NCBI GenBank assembly: GCA_934477125.1 | Contig: CAKSOL010000005.1 | Span: 140,522-204,521 of the forward strand | Direction of reading: 5' to 3' | From: an uncultured Eubacteriales bacterium | GTDB taxonomy: Bacteria; Bacillota; Clostridia; Oscillospirales; Acutalibacteraceae | Length of the DNA stretch: 64,000 bases | The notes under the pieces: model-generated | Told to the model about the DNA's origin: nothing | The model's input: the letters and a program-made list of their open reading frames with translations, nothing else | Databases searched by the model: none | Program-made: the position numbers and the translations under genes | Shown here: positions 33,904-41,468 of the stretch, in pieces | Layout of the letters: every line of letters begins with the position of its first letter | How positions within the stretch are numbered: position 1 is the stretch's first letter

Positions 33904-35064
33904 TTATTTACTGAAAATTTCTTTGATTTCGTTAATGCCCATACTGCCGTTAATCAAGCCGTTCATCGCCGCTGCTGCATTCTCGGTTTTTAAATCGTCC
34001 CACCGGCAATTAACATAACAAAGCGCCAAACCCGGAGACGACAATATGTTATTGATATGGGAAATCAGCTCCGGAATGGATGTGTCACCGTAATCAATGC
34101 GGCAGGCAAGCGGTATTTCGGTATATTTAAGCATATTTACGAGGGTATCGTTTTTATAAAGCTCATCCAAAAAGGCGTTTGCATACTCCGCGTCCGTTTT
34201 TGCGCTTATGCTCACATATGCCGCGCGGAGAATAACCGGAATATTTTCAAAGCTGTCAAAAAGAACATACGGAGAAAAAAACAGCGAGGAATTTATCGGC
34301 ATATTATGACGTTCAGCCGAAATATCGGCTGCATCCGCAATACAGAATAACGACTGCTCCGATTTGAATTGAAGCATAGCCTCCTCCGAGGCGCAAAACA
34401 CGGTCTTATTTATTATTTCAAGGGTTTTTGATGCGGCGTATCCGATTTTTTCGCTGTCGAGTCTGCCGCTTTCAAGCTCACCGACGCTTCCGCCGCCGCT
34501 TATATAGTACGGCGCCGTAACGCTCCAAAACAGCGCTGAAACGTCGTCCGACCGCAAAGCAATCAAATTATTATCGCTGCCCTGCATTGCCAAAAGCCCT
34601 TGCAAGGTATTAGGAATTTCCGTGCTTCTCATTTTTGCATAAAGAGTATCATACCAGAGGCATTGTAATTTCAAAAAGAGCGGCAGCCCCTTTACCGAAT
34701 CACCGGATTTATAAATAAGCTGCGGAACAAAGATTTCCGACCTTTCCTCCGCAAATCGGCTTAAATCAGCGCTGGCTCGGCAGCGTTCATCGGTAAAACG
34801 GTCCGTTATAACAATATCCGCGTCTTTATCGGCAAAAGCTATTTTCCATTCGGGATGAGCACGCGATATCCGGTATATTGCCCGTTCAAGACTGAGGCGG
34901 TATTGCTCGTCCGCATATACTGTCAGCCTGACATCAGAGCTTGCGGCGCCGCTGCCGTCAGAATACCTGTCTGCCTTCGGACGGCAGCCCGACACCGACG
35001 AAAGCAGCAGTGCGGCCGAGACTATAAAAGCCGCAAGCCGGAAAATATTACTTCCTGTTTTCAT
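33904..35064 (-). CDS. Lipoprotein resembling a sugar-binding protein, in the two-component operon
   Basis: A 386-residue protein with a lipoprotein signal (hydrophobic 8-24, lipobox SVSGC, lipidated Cys27). The mature part looks like a divergent type 1 extracellular solute-binding protein (LTVYADEQYRLSLERAIYRI, DADIVITDRF, LPLFLKLQCLWYDTLYAKM, NTLQGLLAMQG) but is shorter than the usual 420-500 residues. Its start overlaps the end of the response-regulator gene by 17 bases. Sitting with a YesM/YesN pair rather than with permeases, it may present a ligand to the sensor kinase instead of feeding a transporter. That role is inferred. Confidence 0.7.
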   Translation of the reverse strand: MKTGSNIFRLAAFIVSAALLLSSVSGCRPKADRYSDGSGAASSDVRLTVYADEQYRLSLERAIYRISRAHPEWKIAFADKDADIVITDRFTDERCRASADLSRFAEERSEIFVPQLIYKSGDSVKGLPLFLKLQCLWYDTLYAKMRSTEIPNTLQGLLAMQGSDNNLIALRSDDVSALFWSVTAPYYISGGGSVGELESGRLDSEKIGYAASKTLEIINKTVFCASEEAMLQFKSEQSLFCIADAADISAERHNMPINSSLFFSPYVLFDSFENIPVILRAAYVSISAKTDAEYANAFLDELYKNDTLVNMLKYTEIPLACRIDYGDTSIPELISHINNILSSPGLALCYVNCRWDDLKTENAAAAMNGLINGSMGINEIKEIFSK

Positions 35065-36070
35065 TACGATACTCCATCGGCTGTACGCCGGTTGCCTCCT
35101 TAAATGCTCTGCCGAAATTCGTTGAGTTCCCGAATCCTATCATTTCGCTTATCTGCAATACCGAATAGTTTGTCGTTACAAGCAGCTGTTTTGCATATTT
35201 TATTCTGATATTTATAAGGTAAGTCCGATAGCCGACGCCGGTGTATTGCTTGAAAATCCGACTGATATACGTGGGATTGCTGTAAAATTCATTGGCAAGT
35301 GTTGAAAGGGTTATATCCGTTTTATAGTTATTTTGAAGAAAAAGCTTAATTTTCTCAACCAGAACATTAGCGGAAACGGATTTTTCACCGTAGAATATAT
35401 CCATAAAATATTTTTTAAGCATTTCCGCGGCAAGCTCCGCCGTACAGTCGTCGGATATTACCGGCGGCTCGACATAGAGCCTTGCCGGGCATATTTCCGA
35501 ATACTTTTCGGCTGCGGATTTAAGAAGCTTTTTATAGAGCATAACCTGTTTATCCTCGGTTATATGCGATGCAGAAATCTTTTTAACAACAGCATCCAGA
35601 GCGCTTATAGCCATATCACCGTTACTGCTAACTATTGCGGAAATAAGCTTGTTTTCCTCATCAAACGGGTAAGGAATGGAGCGGGACTGTAAAATACCGT
35701 ATAATCTGCGCACCGACGCTTCAAGCTCCTCAGGGTCAACCGGCTTCTGAAGAAAATCAAAGACATTAGCCTTTATAGCCTCCTTGGCATACGAAAGCTC
35801 TCCGAAACCGGTCATTATTATAACATAGCAGCCGGGGCGCTCCCTCGCAATGATTTTGGCAAGCTCCAATCCGCTGATTCCCGGCATTTTAATGTCGGTC
35901 AGAACCAGGTCAATCTCCTTTGACATAATTTCGGGTATCGCGTCCCTGCCGTTTGCCGCCTCGCCGCAGACCGTAAATCCGCAGGCGTCCCAGTCGATAA
36001 GCTGACGCAGTCCCATACGAATCAGCTTTTCATCGTCTACGATAAACACAGAGTATTTTGATTTCCGCAT
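35048..36070 (-). CDS. YesN-type response regulator (receiver plus AraC DNA-binding domain)
   Basis: A 340-residue regulator. The N-terminal receiver domain (1-120) has IVDDEKLIRMGL, phospho-acceptor D59 in LVLTDIKMPG, and FDFLQKPVD. A variable middle region is followed by a C-terminal AraC helix-turn-helix pair (about 245-340; TLANEFYSNPTYISRIFKQY, VGYRTYLINIRIKYAKQLL, QISEMIGFGNSTNFGRAFKE). It works with the kinase encoded three bases upstream. The likely target is the divergent transport operon starting at 38.1 kb, where direct repeats lie at 37993-38022. Confidence 0.93.
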   Translation of the reverse strand: MRKSKYSVFIVDDEKLIRMGLRQLIDWDACGFTVCGEAANGRDAIPEIMSKEIDLVLTDIKMPGISGLELAKIIARERPGCYVIIMTGFGELSYAKEAIKANVFDFLQKPVDPEELEASVRRLYGILQSRSIPYPFDEENKLISAIVSSNGDMAISALDAVVKKISASHITEDKQVMLYKKLLKSAAEKYSEICPARLYVEPPVISDDCTAELAAEMLKKYFMDIFYGEKSVSANVLVEKIKLFLQNNYKTDITLSTLANEFYSNPTYISRIFKQYTGVGYRTYLINIRIKYAKQLLVTTNYSVLQISEMIGFGNSTNFGRAFKEATGVQPMEYRNENRK

Positions 36071-36073
36071 AAT

Positions 36074-37879
36074 CTATTCTGCCTCCTTATGGTTCAACGG
36101 AACGGAAAACGTAATTTGAGTTCCGAAATCCCTGCGGCTTTCTATATGGAGCCAATGCTCCGGAGGAAAATGAAGCCGCAGACGCTGATTTATATTAAGA
36201 AGTCCGACGCCGTTCCCCGACGGGGTACTGTCGCTCAGCAGATAAAGTCTCAGTCTTTCCAGCTCCTCCTGCCCCATTCCGGATCCGTTATCGCTTATTT
36301 TAAAGCAAATTCGGTCGGAGCCGCGTTTGATACTGAGAACAATCACAGCCGTATGATTTATATTTTCAAAGGCATGGGCAAATGAATTTTCAAGAATAGG
36401 CTGCAAAAGAATTTTCGGCATTTTCTCTTCAAGAGCGCCGTCATCTATTTCATAATTTATTTCAAGGTCATCCTGAAACCGAAGCTTTTGAAGCGATAAA
36501 TAGCTTTTTGCCTGGCTCAGCTCCTCCTCAACCGTTACCCACAGCTCGCTGCTGTTTATCGAGTATCGGAACAGCTTTGAAAGCGACAGCAGCGACTGCG
36601 AAATTTCAGACTGCTTTTTTATTATTGCCAACATTCTTATACTGTCTAAGGTATTATAAAGAAAATGGGGATTTATCTGGCTCATCAGCATATGATAGGT
36701 GGCGCTTTCCGCCTTTTTCCGGGCGTCGGCAATGGTGTTTATAGAGGTATTCAGCTTATCTATAAGGTTGTTGAAGCCTGTATACAGGTCTCCGAATTCA
36801 TCATAGCGGTCATTATCAATATGAATTAAAAGATTTCCCTCCTCAACCTCGCTCATCGCGTTCTGCATTTTTCTTATAGGCTTTGTAAAGCTGTTTGAAA
36901 GCAGAAACGAAACGGCGCATATAGAAACGGTCAGAAACAGGCAGAGAAGTATAAAAATAACCCGGATAGAAAGAAGCCGCTTGGTTATTGCGCTGTACGG
37001 CACAAGGGTCAGCGCCGTCCATTCGGTTTGAGCGGAAACATCGGAAACAAGCATATACCTTACATTTCCGACCTTAATAACAGATTTGCTGCCGGCATTT
37101 GAAACCGCCCGAAGAACGCTTTCGCCGTTTTCCGAAAATAATCTGTCGTTGGAAAACAGCAGCTTCTGTTCTGCATCAAGCAGATAGCTGGAAACGCCGC
37201 TGCCGGTGTTTATGCTTTTACAAAAATCCGAAAGTCTGCCGACCGGACATTCTATAATTATATATCCGGTATAATCCTGAAGATGATGCCCGGAAGAATT
37301 ATTATTCCATCTATCGATATGCTTAAACGCTACCGAGAAAATTTCAGCGGGCTTTGAAAAGGCATAATTGCTGCTTCTTACCGGCATAATCACCGTGTTT
37401 CCGGTGGAGCTTTTAAGACCGTCGTAATATTCGTCGTTCCAGTCATACAGAGGACGCTCGCCTCCGCTTTTTGAGCAGGTTATCATTTTACCGTCCAGCG
37501 AAACTGCGCTTATTGTATAAATATCCTGATTCATATTTACAAGCTGCTGAAGGAAAAGACGGGCGGCGTTTTCGGCTGAAATCAGCTGCTCAGCAGAGCA
37601 TTCAAAATACCCTGTGCTCATTCTCAGATACTCTGATATATCATCGGTAACATCGGCAGAGCGGGCAATGCCGTCAACCATAGTTACATATTCCGAGCAA
37701 AGCGCGTTGACCTGCTCAGAAAGCGTTGCATAGGTTTCCGAAATTTCATTTTCCATTTCCCGGTTGGAGAAGCCGAGAAGAACAATTCCGAAAACAAGCA
37801 GAGGAACCAATGCACTCAACAGGAAGAAAACCGATAACCTGTTGCGTATTTTATATAAAAACGGATTAAATTTAGACAT
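36074..37879 (-). CDS. YesM-type sensor histidine kinase
   Basis: About 601 residues. TM1 is at 14-37, an extracellular Cache-like sensor domain of about 265 residues follows, then TM2 (VIFILLCLFLTVSICAVSFL), a HAMP linker, the His-kinase motif INPHFLYNTLDSIRML with the phospho-accepting His, and a GHKL ATPase with ENSFAHAFE and DNGSGMGQEE. YesM kinases sense extracellular carbohydrates or their binding proteins. I chose the ATG at 37879 after AGGAG; the open frame from 37966 covers the promoter. First gene of the operon. Confidence 0.92.
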   Translation of the reverse strand: MSKFNPFLYKIRNRLSVFFLLSALVPLLVFGIVLLGFSNREMENEISETYATLSEQVNALCSEYVTMVDGIARSADVTDDISEYLRMSTGYFECSAEQLISAENAARLFLQQLVNMNQDIYTISAVSLDGKMITCSKSGGERPLYDWNDEYYDGLKSSTGNTVIMPVRSSNYAFSKPAEIFSVAFKHIDRWNNNSSGHHLQDYTGYIIIECPVGRLSDFCKSINTGSGVSSYLLDAEQKLLFSNDRLFSENGESVLRAVSNAGSKSVIKVGNVRYMLVSDVSAQTEWTALTLVPYSAITKRLLSIRVIFILLCLFLTVSICAVSFLLSNSFTKPIRKMQNAMSEVEEGNLLIHIDNDRYDEFGDLYTGFNNLIDKLNTSINTIADARKKAESATYHMLMSQINPHFLYNTLDSIRMLAIIKKQSEISQSLLSLSKLFRYSINSSELWVTVEEELSQAKSYLSLQKLRFQDDLEINYEIDDGALEEKMPKILLQPILENSFAHAFENINHTAVIVLSIKRGSDRICFKISDNGSGMGQEELERLRLYLLSDSTPSGNGVGLLNINQRLRLHFPPEHWLHIESRRDFGTQITFSVPLNHKEAE

Positions 37880-37904
37880 AATGTAATCCTCACTCCTGAA
37901 GTTA

Positions 37905-37933
37905 AGAATACAATATTTGAATATTAAAGTCAA
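37905..37933 (-). promoter_or_regulatory. Promoter of the YesM-YesN-lipoprotein operon
   Basis: Minus strand TTGACT at 37933-37928, a 17-base spacer, and TATTCT at 37910-37905. Confidence 0.75.
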
Positions 37934-37992
37934 TTCAGAGTAAAAAAACGCAGTTAAAATAAGCAAAAAAAGTTGTTGAAAAATGTTTATCC

Positions 37993-38022
37993 CGCTAAAA
38001 AGTAAAAAAATATCGCTAAAAA
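37993..38022 (+). repeat. Direct repeats upstream of the transport operon, candidate YesN sites
   Basis: CGCTAAAAA occurs at 37993 and again at 38014, 21 bases apart (two helical turns), ending about 15 bases before the weak -35 region. This spacing suits the two binding sites of a dimeric AraC-type activator. Confidence 0.5.
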
Positions 38023-38059
38023 AAGAAATAAATGCAGAGACACATTGTGCATAATGTTA

Positions 38060-38065
38060 TATAAT
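38060..38065 (+). promoter_or_regulatory. -10 box of the sugar-transport operon
   Basis: TATAAT at 38060-38065, 17 bases after a poor -35 (GAGACA, 38037-38042), about 35 bases before the first start codon. A weak -35 fits an activator-dependent promoter. Confidence 0.55.
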
Positions 38066-38099
38066 TATAGTGCAAAATTTAACCGAAAGGAAAGTCAAT

Positions 38100-39581
38100 A
38101 TGAAAAGTCCATTATTAAAAATATCGGCGGCGGCGCTCGCTCTCTGCTTAGCTATAAGTATGTCGGGCTGTTCGTTCACCAAAACAACTACCTCCGATAT
38201 TACGGAAACATCGGTAAAATACGTTGATACCGACGGCGACGGCGTTGCCGACACTCCGGAAAATGAAACCGGAGGTCAGACGTCCTCTGCCGGCTCGGCG
38301 GCTCAGCCCGGCAGTGACAAGGCACAGAATGCCGGCGAGGTTGACTCCTCGAAGGAGAAAAAGCTCACCGGAACCTTTGAGCTTCAGATATTCTCCGGCG
38401 GCTACGGCAGCGAGGCCTGGGAATATGCTGTTGATGAATTTCAAAAGCTTAATCCGGATCTGAAAATAACCGCACACCTGGATTCCAATGTAAATACTCA
38501 GATGAAAACGCGCTGGGCAAAGGATAATCCGCCCGACTTTGTTTTTCTTGACGGAACCGATATTCCTGCCGAAACCTGGATGGCTGAGGGTAAGCTGCTT
38601 GACCTCGGCGAAATTTACAGAACGGGCAAGGTTTACGGCAGCGATGTTCTGATAAAGGATCACCTTAAAAAGGGACTTACTTCTTCATATAAGCAAACTA
38701 ATAAGATATACAATATGCCGGTTATTCTCAGTACATACGGTATGTGGTACGATTCAACGCTGTTCACTCAGAAGGGCTGGACCGCACCGTCCAACTATGA
38801 TGAGCTGAATGCTCTCTGCGCAAAAATCAAGGGAGCCGGAACAACTCCGTTCATATATCCCGGAAAATATTCAGGTTATCTTGTCTGGGGACTTATAATG
38901 CCGGCGGTAGCGTCAGAAGCATTAGCCTCCGGCGACCAGCAGTATTTTTATAATGTTGCCAACGCAACAAGCGGCGATGTTTTCAAGGATGAACGCTTTA
39001 AATCAACCCTGCGCAAGCTCGAAAGCCTCGTTAAAGCCGGATACTTTGATAAGAGCAGTCTTTCGCTCGACCATATAACAAGTCAGTCGGCATGGCTCAA
39101 TCACAAGGCGGCCCTTATTCCAAACGGTCTCTGGCTTGAAAACGAAATGAAAAACAGTATTCCGTCCGGTTTTGAAATGCGCTATATCCCCTCAATCCTT
39201 CAGGATGCCGGAAAGCCCTCCTGCATCATTTCGACCGCTTCGGGCGTCGGCATAGCCGCAAAGGGCAAGAACACCGAAGCTGCAAAGGCGTTTCTGCGCT
39301 TCCTTTACACCGATAAGGTTGCGATAAAATTTGCCGAGCTGACCGGTTCGCCGAGCGCAACGCGCAGCGATACATCCTCAGCGAATATTTCGGCGGCGGC
39401 GAAGCAGGTCAATCAGCTGCTTTCATCCGACAGCGTTACTATTATTCCCAAGGGTTCTACCACATGGGGCAGCGTTGACTCGGTAATCAACAACTGCATA
39501 AATCAGATTGTAAACGGCGATGCGACTGTCGACCAGGTATGCAATACCCTTGCCGAGGCTGCCGCCAAAAAGAACAAATAA
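38100..39581 (+). CDS. ABC sugar-binding lipoprotein (type 1 extracellular solute-binding)
   Basis: About 493 residues. Signal peptide with lipobox SMSGC (Cys24), then a calcium-loop-like DTDGDGVADTPEN and a Ser/Gly/Ala-rich spacer to about 75. The binding fold follows with LTGTFELQIFSGGYGSEAWE, FVFLDGTDIPAETWMAEGKL, MWYDSTLF and FLRFLYTDKVA. It captures a sugar or oligosaccharide outside the cell for the two permeases downstream. ATG at 38100 after GAAAGGAAAG. The acidic repeat is not a dockerin, since only one loop is present. Confidence 0.92.
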   Translation: MKSPLLKISAAALALCLAISMSGCSFTKTTTSDITETSVKYVDTDGDGVADTPENETGGQTSSAGSAAQPGSDKAQNAGEVDSSKEKKLTGTFELQIFSGGYGSEAWEYAVDEFQKLNPDLKITAHLDSNVNTQMKTRWAKDNPPDFVFLDGTDIPAETWMAEGKLLDLGEIYRTGKVYGSDVLIKDHLKKGLTSSYKQTNKIYNMPVILSTYGMWYDSTLFTQKGWTAPSNYDELNALCAKIKGAGTTPFIYPGKYSGYLVWGLIMPAVASEALASGDQQYFYNVANATSGDVFKDERFKSTLRKLESLVKAGYFDKSSLSLDHITSQSAWLNHKAALIPNGLWLENEMKNSIPSGFEMRYIPSILQDAGKPSCIISTASGVGIAAKGKNTEAAKAFLRFLYTDKVAIKFAELTGSPSATRSDTSSANISAAAKQVNQLLSSDSVTIIPKGSTTWGSVDSVINNCINQIVNGDATVDQVCNTLAEAAAKKNK

Positions 39582-39605
39582 GCAACTCCGGGGAGATGAA
39601 CGCTT

Positions 39606-40547
39606 GTGTCAAAAAATAATAACGGGGGCGCTTTAAGGCGCTCCCGGCGATTTGACAAGTCGAAGATATCGTTTTTCTGTACTCTTTGTCTGCCGCCGCT
39701 GCTGCTTTACATACTGTTCTGCATTTACCCGATATTCAGTTCGCTTTATACAAGCTTTTTTGAATGGTCGGGCTACGGCACTCTTTCCTCCGATAAATTT
39801 GTAGGCTTCGGGAATTACACGGCGGTTATAACCGATAAATCATTTATTTCGGCGATAAAAAACGATTTTGAAATAATTTTAATTAAAGAAATACTTATAT
39901 GTTTTTTCACGGTGCTTTTTGCGGTATCTCTTACGCGGCTGCGTTTCAGAAAAGCCGAGAGGAGCATATTCCGGTTCATATTCTTTCTGCCTAATGTTCT
40001 TTCGGTTATTGTTATTTCCATAATGTGGTCCTTTGTTCTCGACCCCTATTCCGGAATACTTAACCCGCTGCTTAAAGCGATAGGACTCGGCAGGCTTATT
40101 CCGGCGGGCGGCTGGACGTTTGACCACCCGATAGGCGTTGTTTCATTTGTTGCGAGCTGGTGCGGAATAGGATTGTTTATGATTATAATGATTGCCGCTA
40201 TAAACAGTGTAAGCAACGAGCTTTACGAGTCCGCCACCATTGACGGTGCGGGAGAATGGGCGCAGCTGCGGTACATAACAATGCCGGCAGTATGGCAGCA
40301 GACAAAATTTATGGTTATAACCATTCTTTATCAGTCATTCAGCGCGAATTTCACTCTTGTTCAGGCGATGCTCGGAAGCACGGTAAACGACAATTCGGTC
40401 GTTATGGGAGCTTTTGTTTATCAGCACAGCTTTGACAGCACACTTCCGCAGGTCGGCTACTCCTACGCGGCAGCGATAATTATGCTTATAATAACAAGCG
40501 TTTCATCGCTGATTGTCAACCGTCTGCTTTCCGCAAAGGAGGAATAA
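39606..40547 (+). CDS. ABC sugar permease, MalF/UgpA type
   Basis: A 313-residue inner-membrane permease with about six helices: FFCTLCLPPLLLYILFCIYP at the start and the EAA coupling loop in ESATIDGAGEWAQLRYITMP. GTG start at 39606 after GGGGAG. It pairs with the next gene to form the channel. No ATPase gene lies in the operon, so a shared MsmK-like ATPase encoded elsewhere is expected. Confidence 0.93.
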   Translation: MSKNNNGGALRRSRRFDKSKISFFCTLCLPPLLLYILFCIYPIFSSLYTSFFEWSGYGTLSSDKFVGFGNYTAVITDKSFISAIKNDFEIILIKEILICFFTVLFAVSLTRLRFRKAERSIFRFIFFLPNVLSVIVISIMWSFVLDPYSGILNPLLKAIGLGRLIPAGGWTFDHPIGVVSFVASWCGIGLFMIIMIAAINSVSNELYESATIDGAGEWAQLRYITMPAVWQQTKFMVITILYQSFSANFTLVQAMLGSTVNDNSVVMGAFVYQHSFDSTLPQVGYSYAAAIIMLIITSVSSLIVNRLLSAKEE

Positions 40548-40551
40548 GCGA

Positions 40552-41409
40552 ATGAAAAGAAAAATAAAGGAAAGCCGCGGAACGGTTATTTTCCGCTGCA
40601 TTATCCGCTTCTTTCTGATTGCTTGGAGCGTTATAGTCGTTTTTCCGGTGCTTTGGGTGCTTTATACTTCGCTCAAGACCAACGAGGAATTTATGACAAA
40701 GCCCTGGGCGCTGCCCTCTGTTCCGCAATGGAGCAATTTCGCGGAGGCATGGGAAAAAGCTAAATTCGGAAGCTTTTTCTTCAACAGTCTGTTCACCGTT
40801 GTGCTGACGCTCGGTATAACGCTCATTATCGTCGGAGCATCGGCTTATGCCCTTGCAAAATTCGGCGGCAGGTTTATAAAGGGACTCGAAAAGTTTTATA
40901 TGATAAGTATGATGGTTCCGGCGGTTCTTATGCTTATTCCGCTCTATTATTTCGCGGATTCGCTTTATATGACCGACTCGCTTGTCTGGCTTTCGGTTAT
41001 ATATGCCATTCAGGGTATGCCGTTTTCCGTATTTATGCTTGTAGGCTTTATCCGAGGTATAAACAATTCTCTTATCGAGGCCGCAACGATTGACGGCGCT
41101 TCACAGTATACGGTGTTTTTCAAAATAATTATGCCGCTGGTAAAACCGGCGCTGTTTATTGTCGGTCTGCTGAATGTTATGGGTACCTGGAACGAATATC
41201 TGACCGCTCTTACGTTTTTAAGGGATTCAAGCAAATATACGATTTCAATAGGTCTTTCCTATCTCACTAATTCCGGGACCTACGACGTTAATTACGGCAG
41301 AACCTTTGCCGGCCTTGCAATAGCGCTTGTTCCGATTCTTATAATATATGCAATTTTCCAAAAACCGCTCCAGGAAGGCTTTTCCGCAAGCGACGGCGTT
41401 AAAGGCTGA
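40552..41409 (+). CDS. ABC sugar permease, MalG/UgpE type
   Basis: A 285-residue second permease, with helices throughout and the EAA motif EAATIDGASQYTVFFKIIMP. The start is the ATG at 40552 after AGGAGG; the frame open from 40513 overlaps the first permease. It ends 59 bases before the secreted dockerin protein. Confidence 0.93.
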   Translation: MKRKIKESRGTVIFRCIIRFFLIAWSVIVVFPVLWVLYTSLKTNEEFMTKPWALPSVPQWSNFAEAWEKAKFGSFFFNSLFTVVLTLGITLIIVGASAYALAKFGGRFIKGLEKFYMISMMVPAVLMLIPLYYFADSLYMTDSLVWLSVIYAIQGMPFSVFMLVGFIRGINNSLIEAATIDGASQYTVFFKIIMPLVKPALFIVGLLNVMGTWNEYLTALTFLRDSSKYTISIGLSYLTNSGTYDVNYGRTFAGLAIALVPILIIYAIFQKPLQEGFSASDGVKG

Positions 41410-41468
41410 TTGTTTTTCCGACGGTCGGCGCGACCGTTTCAGATAAAATTAAAAGAGGAGTATTCATT

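Noticed and set aside
38220..38260. Dockerin-like DTDGDGVADTPEN in the solute-binding lipoprotein
   Set aside because: Only one calcium-type loop, in a spacer next to the lipid anchor; a dockerin needs two loops with helices.
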